Shown here piece by piece: positions 37,515-45,768 of a stretch of DNA of 64,000 bases (position 1 is the stretch's first letter; the number at the start of each line of letters is the position of its first letter). The notes beneath the pieces were generated by a model that ran no database searches, was not told where the DNA came from, and saw only the letters and a list, made by a program, of their open reading frames with translations. Origin of the DNA: JAIBJN01 sp963775395 (GTDB taxonomy: Bacteria > Actinomycetota > Thermoleophilia > Gaiellales > Gaiellaceae); contig CAVZIX010000017.1 in the NCBI GenBank assembly GCA_963775395.1, positions 1-64,000 of the forward strand. Direction: 5' to 3'. A program made the translations under genes and the position numbers.

Positions 37515-38110
37515 GGACGACGGTCTCCCGGGCGCGTACGCGGGCGGCCGGCAGCGTCTCGTCGCCGGCGAGGATGCGGGCGAGGATCTCGCGCTTCTCC
37601 TCACCGCCGACGAGCAGCGCGACGAGCGGCTGCGCGTTCAGGTACTCGAGCGAGAACGTGATGCGGGGATGGGGCGGCTCCAGCCCCGGCACCGGGACGT
37701 AGACGAGCGGGCCGGGATCGGCGAGCTCCTCGTCGTGACCGGGGTACAGCGAGGCGGTGTGCCCGTCGGGGCCGACGCCGAGGAGCACGAGGTCGAAGGC
37801 CTCCGGAAGCGGGAGGTCCAGCGACCTCAGGGGATGGATCTGGCTCTCCGGGATTGCGACGCGGGAGAGCAGCGCCTCGCGGGCCAGGCGCTCGTTCGAG
37901 TCGGGGTGGTCGGGCGGGACCAGCCGCTCGTCGCTCCACCACACATGCCACGAAGGCCAGTCGAGCTCCAGCTCGGCGAGCCGCTCGTAGACGACGCGCG
38001 GCGTCGACCCGCCGGTGAGCGCGATCCGGAACGGGCTGCGTTCCCGCGACCGCTCGGCGATCCAGCCTGCGGCGAGCCCGGCTAGGTCGGGTCCGGCGAG
38101 AAGCTGCGTA
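37486..38110 (-). CDS. pgl: 6-phosphogluconolactonase (start unresolved; possible fusion to OpcA)
   Basis: About 208 residues of clear 6-phosphogluconolactonase: FRIALTGGSTPRVVYERLA, WWSDERLVPPDHPDSNERLA and LLGVGPDGHTASLYPGHDE. It hydrolyses 6-phosphogluconolactone in the pentose-phosphate pathway. No ATG, GTG or TTG lies in frame upstream until inside opcA, and the reading frame runs on without a stop from opcA; the segment between (about 38110-38215) is in the wrong frame for OpcA. One base lost near 38106 would join VYEEAVR directly to QLLAGPDLAGLAAGW. So either the start codon was lost to an error, or OpcA and Pgl are one polypeptide. Confidence 0.85.
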
Positions 38111-38955
38111 CGGCCTCCTCGTAGACCCGGTCGCGCCCGAAGACCTCGAGCTCGTCGGAGAGCAGGTCGCTCGACGTCTTCGGCTCGAGGCGGCCCGTCC
38201 TGGCCTCGCGTCCGTCCAACCTCGACCAGCTCGACCTCTCCGGCGGGCTCGTGCTCGAGCCGCACGTCGCGACCGAGCCTGGTCGAGAGCCAGCCCTGGA
38301 GGAGGAGCGCTTCGGGCTCGGGCCCCGCCACACGGATCACGGCGGCCTCGGCGACGTCCGGCCAGAGCTCCGCGACGCCGGCCCGCCATGAGAGCGTCCG
38401 CGCCCAGGCGATGTCGGACACCGCCACGCGATCGAAGAGCGCAGGCAGCCGGGCGAAGTCGGCCCTGATGTCCGTCCATTCGCGCGAGTCGACAACGAGG
38501 CGGTCGACGACGCCCAGCATCTGATCGAGCTCCGTGCCGTCGAACGGCAGCGGGCCGCGCCAGCGCAGGAACGCCGGCAGGTCGCTGACGAGCAGGGGCG
38601 TCACGACGCTCGCCGGCGCGGCGGCACGCGTACCGCACAGCCGGATCGAGATGACCTCGGAGCAGACTTCTTTCTCGTGCCCGCCGCGGACGAAGCAGCG
38701 GAAATCCACCTCGCCCTCGAGCACGTCGTCCGGATCGTCGGGGTAGGGGAAGAGGAGAATCGTGCGCGACGGATGTCGCTCGGCCAGGCCGGAGAGCGTG
38801 CCCCGGGCCTGCTCTGCCCAGGGCTCGGGCACCCAGGCGATGTGCGTCATCACGCTCGTACGCAGGAGCGGCGCCGCGCCGGGCGCGGTCGACGCGTCGC
38901 GCAGCTGGCCGAGCTCACGCTCGATTTCGCGGATGCTGCTCAGGGCCACGGACAC
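38082..38955 (-). CDS. opcA: Glucose-6-phosphate dehydrogenase assembly protein OpcA (frame break near 38217)
   Basis: About 290 residues. OpcA activates glucose-6-phosphate dehydrogenase in actinobacteria and cyanobacteria. GTG 38955 begins SVALSSIREIERELGQLRD, lying just inside the end of zwf; the earlier in-frame ATG at 39120 would overlap zwf by 160 bases. RTSVMTHIAWVPE, PSRTILLFPYPDD and VVDSREWTDIRADFARLP are typical. After VELVEV one extra base near 38217 shifts the frame; repaired, it continues DGREARTGRLEPKTSSDLL and ends VYEEAVRSFSPDPT at TAG 38082-38084. The raw frame instead runs into pgl without a stop. Confidence 0.85.
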
Positions 38956-38959
38956 GACG

Positions 38960-40468
38960 TCAGTGCCTCCGCCAGGAGCGCCCGTCGCGCTTGAGAAGGT
39001 CGTCGGCGGCGCGCGGCCCCCAGGTTCCGGCCGCGTAGTTCGGGAAGTGCGGCCGGTCGCGGCGCCACGGCGCCACCATCGCATCGACGATCGCCCACTG
39101 CTCCTCGACCTCGTCGGCACGCGTGAAAAGCGTCGCGTCGCCGAGCAGGCAGTCGAGGATCAGGCGCTCGTAGGCCTCCGGCAGCCCGACACGGAACGCG
39201 CCGCCGTAGAGGAAGTCCATGTGCACCGTGCGGATCGAGAGCCCCTGCCCCGGCACCTTCGCACCGATGGCGAGCGAGACGCCCTCATCCGGCTGGATGT
39301 GGATGAGGAGCACGTTCGGGCGCAGCGGCGACTCGAGGTCGACCTCGAAGGGCGGGTGCGGAGCCCGCTTGAACTGGATCGCGATCGTCGTCTCGCGCCG
39401 CGGCAGGCGCTTGCCGGTGCGAATGTAGAACGGAGTGTCGGCCCAGCGCCAGTTGTCCACGTAGAGCTTGGCGGCGACGTAGGTCTCGGTCTGCGAGTCG
39501 GGAGCGACGCCCTCCTCCTCGCGGTAACCGGGCACCTCCTCGCCCTCGATGTAGCCGCTGCCGTACTGGCCCCGCACCACGTGCTTGGGCCCCGGCGTGT
39601 GCAGGGCCTTGAGGACCTTGACCTTCTCGTTTCGCACCGACTCCGCCGCGAAGTCGATCGGCGGCTCCATAGCCGTGAGCGCGACGAGCTGGAGCATGTG
39701 GTTCTGGACGACGTCCCGGATCGCACCAGCCCTCTCGTAGAAGCCCGCCCGCCCCTCGATGCCGAGCGACTCGCCAACGGTGATCTGCACGTGGTCGATG
39801 AACTGCCGGTTCCAGATCGGCTCGAAGATGCCGTTCGCGAACCGCAGGACCAGCATGTTCTGGACGGTCTCCTTGCCCAGGTAGTGGTCGATGCGGAAGA
39901 TCTCGTGCTCCTCGAAGTACGTGCGGAGGAGCGCGTTCAGTTCCTGGGCGCTCGAGAGGTCGTAGCCGAACGGCTTCTCGACGACGAGGCGGGTCCAGCC
40001 GCCCGCGGCGCGCCGGCGCCCCATCGCGGTGACGATGTCGTCGAAGGCCTCGGGCGGGACCGCGAGGTAGTAGATGCGGTTGCCGGCGCACCCGCGCGTC
40101 TCGTCGAGGTCGTTGAGGGCGGCGACGAGCTCGTCCTCGCCGCCCTCAAACCCGAAGTTCGCCGCCACGTATTGGAGCCCGCCCGCGAGGCCCTCCCAGA
40201 CGTCCGTGCGGAACTCGTCCCGCGCGTGCTCGACCACAGCTTGGCGCATGCGTTCACGGAATTCGTCGACCGTCATCTCCGTGCGAGAGACGCCCACGAC
40301 GCCGAAGTTCTCGGGGAGCAGGTGCCGGAACGCAAGCGCGTAGAGGGCAGGCATGACTTTCCGCTGCGTGAGGTCGCCGGAGGCGCCGAAGATCGTGAGG
40401 GCGCACGGATCCGGCGGCCGCCGCATGCGGAGCCCTTCGAGCAGCGGGTTCTCGGCGACCTCCGTCAC
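38960..40468 (-). CDS. zwf: Glucose-6-phosphate 1-dehydrogenase
   Basis: 502 residues, full length. NADP-binding motif GASGDLTQRKVMPALY, the catalytic segment RIDHYLGKETVQNMLVLRF with its Lys and His, and VVEKPFGYDLSSAQ are all intact. It oxidises glucose 6-phosphate to 6-phosphogluconolactone, the entry step of the pentose-phosphate pathway. ATG overlaps the gnd stop by four bases; opcA starts just before its stop. It belongs to a seven-gene minus-strand operon for this pathway. Confidence 0.97.
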   Translation of the reverse strand: MTEVAENPLLEGLRMRRPPDPCALTIFGASGDLTQRKVMPALYALAFRHLLPENFGVVGVSRTEMTVDEFRERMRQAVVEHARDEFRTDVWEGLAGGLQYVAANFGFEGGEDELVAALNDLDETRGCAGNRIYYLAVPPEAFDDIVTAMGRRRAAGGWTRLVVEKPFGYDLSSAQELNALLRTYFEEHEIFRIDHYLGKETVQNMLVLRFANGIFEPIWNRQFIDHVQITVGESLGIEGRAGFYERAGAIRDVVQNHMLQLVALTAMEPPIDFAAESVRNEKVKVLKALHTPGPKHVVRGQYGSGYIEGEEVPGYREEEGVAPDSQTETYVAAKLYVDNWRWADTPFYIRTGKRLPRRETTIAIQFKRAPHPPFEVDLESPLRPNVLLIHIQPDEGVSLAIGAKVPGQGLSIRTVHMDFLYGGAFRVGLPEAYERLILDCLLGDATLFTRADEVEEQWAIVDAMVAPWRRDRPHFPNYAAGTWGPRAADDLLKRDGRSWRRH

Positions 40469-41355
40469 TCGGCCGCCTTCGCCTTCGCGGCCTCGACGGC
40501 GTGGCCGCCGAACTGGTTACGGAGGGCCGCGTTCACCTTGGCCGCGAACGACTCATCCTGGCGGGACGAGAAGCGTGCGAAGAGCGAGAGCGCGAGCACC
40601 GGAACGGGCACTGCGGCCTCGATGGCCTCGTGCACGGTCCAGCGGCCTTCGCCCGAATCCTCGACGTAGCCGCGGATCTGCTCCAGGCCGGGGTCGGCCT
40701 GCAGCGCGCGGTCGAGGAGCTCGAGCAGCCAGCTGCGAACGACCGAGCCGTGCTGCCAGAGCGCCGCGAGCTGCTGGAGGTCGAGCTCGAAGTCGGGGAT
40801 GCCGCGGAGGAGCTCGAAGCCCTCGGCGTACGCCTCCATGAGCCCGTACTCGATGCCGTTGTGGACCATCTTCACGAAGTGGCCCGCGCCCGAGGGGCCG
40901 ACGTGGGCATAGCCGCCTTCCGGAGCGAGCGTGGCCAGCGCCGGCTCGACGGCCTGGAATCCGCTCTTCTCGCCGCCGGCCATGATGCAGTAGCCCTCGG
41001 CGAGGCCCCAGATGCCGCCCGAGACGCCCGCGTCGAGGAAGCTCACTCCCTTGGCCTTCGCCTGCTCGGCGCGACGCATCGAGTCGCGGAAGTTCGAGTT
41101 GCCGCCGTCGACGACCGTGTCGCCGTCCTCGAGCAGCGGCAGGAGCGTCTGGAAGGCCTTCTCCGTCGGGTCGCCGGACGGGATCATCAGCCAGACGACC
41201 CGTGGCTGCTCGAGCTTCGTCGCCAGCTCGACCAGGGAGTCGGCCGTGCGCTCCGGCGCGGTTCGGGCATAGGTCTCCACCTCGTGCCCGCCCCCGCGCA
41301 GGCGCTCAACCATGTTGGCCCCCATGCGGCCGAGGCCGACCATTCCGAGCTTCAT
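40465..41355 (-). CDS. gnd: 6-phosphogluconate dehydrogenase, short (decarboxylating) form
   Basis: 296 residues, the short type that lacks the second half of the classical 470-residue enzyme. Start MKLGMVGLGRMGANMVERL is the Rossmann motif; VDGGNSNFRDSMRRAEQAK, DAGVSGGIWGLAEGYCIMAGG and HFVKMVHNGIEYGLMEAYAE contain the substrate and catalytic Lys residues. The reaction gives ribulose 5-phosphate, CO2 and NAD(P)H; the short type often prefers NAD. Both ends overlap neighbours by four bases, showing tight coupling. Confidence 0.94.
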   Translation of the reverse strand: MKLGMVGLGRMGANMVERLRGGGHEVETYARTAPERTADSLVELATKLEQPRVVWLMIPSGDPTEKAFQTLLPLLEDGDTVVDGGNSNFRDSMRRAEQAKAKGVSFLDAGVSGGIWGLAEGYCIMAGGEKSGFQAVEPALATLAPEGGYAHVGPSGAGHFVKMVHNGIEYGLMEAYAEGFELLRGIPDFELDLQQLAALWQHGSVVRSWLLELLDRALQADPGLEQIRGYVEDSGEGRWTVHEAIEAAVPVPVLALSLFARFSSRQDESFAAKVNAALRNQFGGHAVEAAKAKAAE

Positions 41356-42716
41356 AGCGCCTCCAGGTCGTCGAGTTTGACGCGAACGATAGGGCGTCCC
41401 CGCTCCGCCAGGGCGGCCAGGTCCCCTTCGGCCTGCGCCTGGATCAGCGTGCGGAAGCCGAACGGCCTCCCGGGGATCGGAAGCTCGTCACCCGGGTCGT
41501 CCACGACCTGGACGAAGCGCCCGGTCGGGGGACCGCCCTTGTGCAGCTGGCCGGTCGAGTGCAGGTAGCGGGGCCCGAGGCCGACGGTGACGACGCAACC
41601 GGTGGCCCTCGCCCGCTCCACGAGCGGCCTCAGCTCCGCCGCGCGCTCCGGGTCGACGAACGCCAGGACGGCGATGTAGTCGCCAGGCCGGGCGCCGGCG
41701 AGCAGCTCGTTCACAGCCGCTGTCCCTTCCGGACGCGTCTCGGGGTCAGACCCCCGGCCGTGGCCGGAAAGGACCTCGAGGGTGCGGTCCTTGGCCTCCT
41801 GCACATTCGGCTGGTCGAACGGGTTGATCTCCAGAATCGTCCCGGCGACCGCGGTGGCGAACTCCCAGCGGTAGAGCTCGGCGCCCAGGTCACGCACGCT
41901 GCCCATCCGAACCTCGCGCGGCTGGCGATCCGCGCCCTCAGGCGACTCGCCGGGCGCGGGGACGAGCCCTTTGCCCTCCTTGCCGGTCGACTCGGCGAGC
42001 AGCTGCTCCAGCCAGAGCCCGAAGCCGTTCGCCTCCGGCACGACGACCTTGTCGCGCCCCTCGAGCCAGGCTTGCCCGAGCGCGAGCCCGAGCTCGAGGC
42101 CCGGGTTCCGGTCGGTGCGGCAGGCCTCCTGCATCTCGGTCGCGCCTGCCATGAGCTGCTCGACGTCGAGGCCCATGAGCGCCCCGGGGACGAGCCCGAA
42201 CGGCGAGAGCGCCGAGTAGCGCCCGCCGATCGTCGGCTCCCCCCAGACGACGGCCGCGAAGCCCCGCTCGCGCCCCAGGGCCTCGAGCTCGGAGCCGGGG
42301 TCCGTGATCGCCGCGAAGGTGCGGCCTTTGCGCCAGAAGTAGTCGACGTGGCAGCGCGTCTCGAGCGTCGTCCCGGATTTCGAGGAGACGACGAAGAGCG
42401 CGTGGTCCGGGTCGATGCGCTCCTCGAGCGCCCGCACGGCGGCCGGGTGGGTGCTGTCGAGGACGTGGAACGACCGCGTCCCCACGTCCCGATGCATGAC
42501 CACCGGCGCCAGGCTGGAGCCGCCCATGCCCAGGAGCACACAGCTCGAGACGTCGAGATCGCGGAGCTTCCCGAGCTCCTCCTGCATCTGGTCGCGCGGG
42601 TAGCGCGACGGCTCGTCGAGCCAGCCGAGCCAGCGGGCCTCGTCGCTCCCCGTCCAGAGCGACGCGTCGCGAGCCCAGATCCGCTCGACGAGCTCGGCGG
42701 CCTCGACGGGCGGCAT
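41352..42716 (-). CDS. pgi: Glucose-6-phosphate isomerase with a repeat-derived insert
   Basis: 454 residues. The two SIS domains have LLGMGGSSLAPVV and VVSSKSGTTLETRCHVDYF for phosphate binding, then WGEPTIGGRYSALSPFGLVP; the catalytic Glu is probably in the GRYSALSPF-to-MGLDVEQL region and the basic end in YLHSTGQLHKGG. It interconverts glucose 6-phosphate and fructose 6-phosphate. Residues encoded by 41717-41754 (RGSDPETRPEGTA) match the intergenic hairpin repeat seen at 11678-11714, apparently inserted in frame in a surface loop. It sits between tal and gnd in the pathway operon. Confidence 0.93.
   Translation of the reverse strand: MPPVEAAELVERIWARDASLWTGSDEARWLGWLDEPSRYPRDQMQEELGKLRDLDVSSCVLLGMGGSSLAPVVMHRDVGTRSFHVLDSTHPAAVRALEERIDPDHALFVVSSKSGTTLETRCHVDYFWRKGRTFAAITDPGSELEALGRERGFAAVVWGEPTIGGRYSALSPFGLVPGALMGLDVEQLMAGATEMQEACRTDRNPGLELGLALGQAWLEGRDKVVVPEANGFGLWLEQLLAESTGKEGKGLVPAPGESPEGADRQPREVRMGSVRDLGAELYRWEFATAVAGTILEINPFDQPNVQEAKDRTLEVLSGHGRGSDPETRPEGTAAVNELLAGARPGDYIAVLAFVDPERAAELRPLVERARATGCVVTVGLGPRYLHSTGQLHKGGPPTGRFVQVVDDPGDELPIPGRPFGFRTLIQAQAEGDLAALAERGRPIVRVKLDDLEAL
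41717..41754 (-). repeat. Copy of the GGGGTC(A/T)GACCCC repeat inside pgi
   Basis: Read on the coding strand: GGGGTCTGACCCC followed by acgcgtccggaagggacagcgg after two bases. The copy at 11678-11714 reads GGGGTCAGACCCC then acgtgtctcgaagggacagcgg. About 30 of 37 positions agree, including GAAGGGACAGCGG at the end, too long for chance in two unrelated places. In pgi it stays in frame. Confidence 0.65.
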
Positions 42717-42718
42717 TG

Positions 42719-43825
42719 TTAAACCGGGATCAGCTCGCCGGACTTGGCCCGGATGCCCTCGAGCAGCTCCTCGAAGGAGTCGCCGAACTTCTCGACCCCC
42801 TCGCGCTCGACAGTCGCCGCGACGTCGTCGTAGTCGACTCCGGCCGCCGCCAGCTCCTCGAAGACCCGCTTAGCTTCGTCGATGCCCCGCTCGAGCGTGA
42901 CCTCGACGCGGCCGTGATCCTGGAAGGCGTCGACCGTCTCCAACGGCATCGTGTTCACGGTCTCCGGGCCGATTAGCTCCTCGACGTACATGACGTCCCG
43001 GTACGCGGGATTCTTCGTCGACGTCGAGGCCCAGAGCGGCCGCTGGGTCGTCGCGCCCTTGTCGGCGAGCGCTTGCCAGCGGTCGCCGGAGAAGATCTCC
43101 TTGTACCGCTGGTAGGCGAGCTTGGCGTTGGCGATGGCAAGCTTCCCCCGGAGCTCCTCCGGTCCCCGGGTCTCCTCGAGCCGCCGGTCTGCCTCGGTGT
43201 CCACGCGCGAGACGAAGAAGCTCGCGACGGAGGCGACCTTCGACGGATCGCCGCCGGACTCGACCAGGCGCTCGAGCCCGCGGATGTAGGCCTCGGCCAC
43301 CGCGGCATAGCGCTCGAGGGAGAAGATGAGCGTGACGTTGATCGAGCGGCCCCGGGCGATCATCTCCTCGATCGCGGGCAGGCCCGGCTCGGTCGCCGGG
43401 ATCTTGACGAACAGGTTGGGGCGGTCGATGAGGTCGTGGAGTCGCTGTGCCTCTGCGATCGTCCCGTCGGTGTCGAAAGCGAGCGTGGGGTCGACCTCGA
43501 TCGAGACGTAGCCGTCCTTGCCGCCGCCGCCGTCCCAGACCTTGCGCAGGAGATCGCACGCCTCGCCGAGGTCGCTGGCGGCGAGACGGATGAAGAGCTC
43601 CTTCGGGTCGCGCTCGTCCTGGAGCTCCCGACGGAGCTGGTCGTCGTAGGCGTCGCCCTCGGCGAGCGCCTTCTGGAAGATCGTCGGGTTCGAGGTGACG
43701 CCGACGATGGCGTCCTCCTCCATGAGGCGCGCGAGCTGGCCGGAGCGCAGCATGTTGCGCGAGAGGATGTCGATCCAGACGCTCTGTCCGAGCGCCGAAA
43801 GCTGATGCAGGCGGGACTGTGTCAT
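42719..43825 (-). CDS. tal: Transaldolase
   Basis: 368 residues from ATG 43825 (after GGGAAGGACGG); a GTG/ATG 36 bases earlier lacks support. VGVTSNPTIFQKAL near the start and the Schiff-base Lys in NLFVKIPATEPGLPAIEE are intact, with INVTLIFSLERYAAVAEAY. It transfers a dihydroxyacetone unit between sugar phosphates. It follows tkt at 38 bases and precedes pgi by 2 bases. Confidence 0.96.
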   Translation of the reverse strand: MTQSRLHQLSALGQSVWIDILSRNMLRSGQLARLMEEDAIVGVTSNPTIFQKALAEGDAYDDQLRRELQDERDPKELFIRLAASDLGEACDLLRKVWDGGGGKDGYVSIEVDPTLAFDTDGTIAEAQRLHDLIDRPNLFVKIPATEPGLPAIEEMIARGRSINVTLIFSLERYAAVAEAYIRGLERLVESGGDPSKVASVASFFVSRVDTEADRRLEETRGPEELRGKLAIANAKLAYQRYKEIFSGDRWQALADKGATTQRPLWASTSTKNPAYRDVMYVEELIGPETVNTMPLETVDAFQDHGRVEVTLERGIDEAKRVFEELAAAGVDYDDVAATVEREGVEKFGDSFEELLEGIRAKSGELIPV

Positions 43826-43863
43826 GGTGGTGCCGTCCTTCCCGGTCGGCGAGGTTTCCACCC

Positions 43864-45717
43864 CTACCGTAGCGCGGCGGCGCGCACCAGCTTGCGGGCC
43901 GCGTCCGCGATGTGCTCGGCGTCGATGCCGGCGGCGGCGAGCAGCTCTGCGGGCTTGCCCGAGCCGGGCATCCCCGCGACTGCCAGGACCTCGACCCGCG
44001 GGCGCTCGTCGAGGCTCGCGAGCGCGGCGAGCACGGCTTCGCCGAGCCCGCCCTCGGGCCAGTGGTCCTCGACCGTCAGAATGGCCCCGGTCGCCTCTGC
44101 CGCTGCCGACAGGCCGGCGACGTCGATCGGCTTGACGGAGTAGCAGTCCACGACCCGCGCGGAGATCCCCTCACCCGCGAGGGTCTGCGATGCAGCGAGC
44201 GCCTCGTGGACGGTGATGCCGGCTGCCACGATCGTGAGGTCGTCCTCGTCCGTCGCCCGAACGACCCGGCTGCCGCCAATCGGGAAATCCTCGCCGGCGT
44301 CGTAGAGGACGGGCGTCGCGCCTCGGGTCGTCCGCAGGTAGCTGATGCCCTCGCGCTCCGCCATGGCCGCGACGAGCTTCGCCGTCTGGTTGGCATCACA
44401 CGGATAGAGCACCGTGCTGCCGCCGACCGCGCGCATCATCGCCAGGTCCTCGAGCGCCATCTGGGAGGGGCCGTCCTCCCCGATCGAGACGCCGGCGTGC
44501 GACCCGCTGATCGCGATCGTGGCGCGGCTGACGGCGGCCATGCGGATGAAGTCGTACGCACGCGTGAAGAAGGCGGCGAAGGAGGAGGCGAACGGCTTCC
44601 AGCCGCGCACCTGCATCCCGACCGCGGCCGCGACGAGCTGCTGCTCGGCGATAAACATCTCGAAGAACCGGTCGGGGTGGGCGGCGGCGAAGATGTCGGC
44701 GTGGGTCGAGTTCGAGACCTCGCCGTCGAGGGCGACCACGCGTCCGTCCGCGGCGCCGACTGCCGTCAGCGCGTCGCCGTAGGCCTTGCGCGTCGCCACC
44801 TCTTCGCCCAGGTCGTAGCTCGGCAGCTCGAGCGCACCCGTCGGGAAGACATGGGGGTCCGCGCGCTTCGGCTTGGCGACGTCGACCGTCAGGTCGCGGA
44901 CCCCGCCTAGCTCTGCGATGGCGGCTTCGGGATCGTCGAGCGCCTTGCCGTGCGCGCCCTCCTTGTCCTCAACTGCCGCGACGCCCTTGCCCTTGAGGGT
45001 CCTGGCGACGATCACGGTGGGGCGTCCCTCGACCTCGAGGGCCTCCGCGTAGGCCTTGTCGATCGCCTCCACGTCGTGCCCGTCGATCGCGATCGCGTGG
45101 CAGCCGCAGGCCTCCGCCCGGCGCGTGTACGAGTCGAGGTCCCAGCCGTGCATCGTCTCGCCGCGCTGGCCGAGCCGGTTGACGTCGATGATGACTACGA
45201 GGTTGTCGAGCTCGCCGTAGGACGCGTGCTCGAAGGCCTCCCACATCGAGCCCTCGGCCATCTCGCTGTCGCCGCAGAGCGCCCAGACGCGGTAGGGGAT
45301 CCGGTCGAGTCGCTTCCCCGCCAGGGCGACGCCGACCGCGATGGGCAGCCCTTGCCCCAGCGAGCCGGTCGCCACGTCGACCCAGGGAAGGATCGGAGTC
45401 GGGTGCCCCTCGAGCCTGCTGCCGAACTTGCGGAATGTCAGGAGCTCCTCGTCGTCGATCGCTCCGACCGCCTTGTAGATGGAGTAGAGGAGCGGCGAAG
45501 CGTGCCCCTTCGAGAAGATCAAGTGGTCGTTCGCTGAGTTCTCGGGGTCGTCGAAGTCGTAGCGGAGGTACTTGTCGATCAGGACGGCCATGAGGTCGGC
45601 GGCCGACATCGAGGACGTCGGGTGCCCCGACTTCGTCACTGCGGCGGCGCGAACCGAATCGACCCTCAGCTGCTGCCCGAGCTCGCTCCAGCGCTCCGTG
45701 TCGCTCATGCCGGCCAT
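43864..45717 (-). CDS. tkt: Transketolase
   Basis: 617 residues if ATG 45717 is used; ATG 45708 is the alternative, and there is little to choose between them. Thiamin-diphosphate motif GDSEMAEGSMWEAFEHASY...NN-type end (IIDVNRLGQ), GHASPLLYSIYKAVG and HPTSSMSAADLMAVL are typical of the animal-like short transketolases rather than the 660-residue E. coli type. The C-terminal half has EMFIAEQQLVAAAVGMQ and ISGSHAGVSIGEDGPSQMA. It is the first gene of the pathway operon, 51 bases from a divergent ABC-F gene; the promoter must lie there. Confidence 0.95.
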   Translation of the reverse strand: MAGMSDTERWSELGQQLRVDSVRAAAVTKSGHPTSSMSAADLMAVLIDKYLRYDFDDPENSANDHLIFSKGHASPLLYSIYKAVGAIDDEELLTFRKFGSRLEGHPTPILPWVDVATGSLGQGLPIAVGVALAGKRLDRIPYRVWALCGDSEMAEGSMWEAFEHASYGELDNLVVIIDVNRLGQRGETMHGWDLDSYTRRAEACGCHAIAIDGHDVEAIDKAYAEALEVEGRPTVIVARTLKGKGVAAVEDKEGAHGKALDDPEAAIAELGGVRDLTVDVAKPKRADPHVFPTGALELPSYDLGEEVATRKAYGDALTAVGAADGRVVALDGEVSNSTHADIFAAAHPDRFFEMFIAEQQLVAAAVGMQVRGWKPFASSFAAFFTRAYDFIRMAAVSRATIAISGSHAGVSIGEDGPSQMALEDLAMMRAVGGSTVLYPCDANQTAKLVAAMAEREGISYLRTTRGATPVLYDAGEDFPIGGSRVVRATDEDDLTIVAAGITVHEALAASQTLAGEGISARVVDCYSVKPIDVAGLSAAAEATGAILTVEDHWPEGGLGEAVLAALASLDERPRVEVLAVAGMPGSGKPAELLAAAGIDAEHIADAARKLVRAAALR

Positions 45718-45768
45718 CCTAACCTGAGCGTCCCCGCTTCCCGGAGGTTCACACGTGCGTGCGACCAT

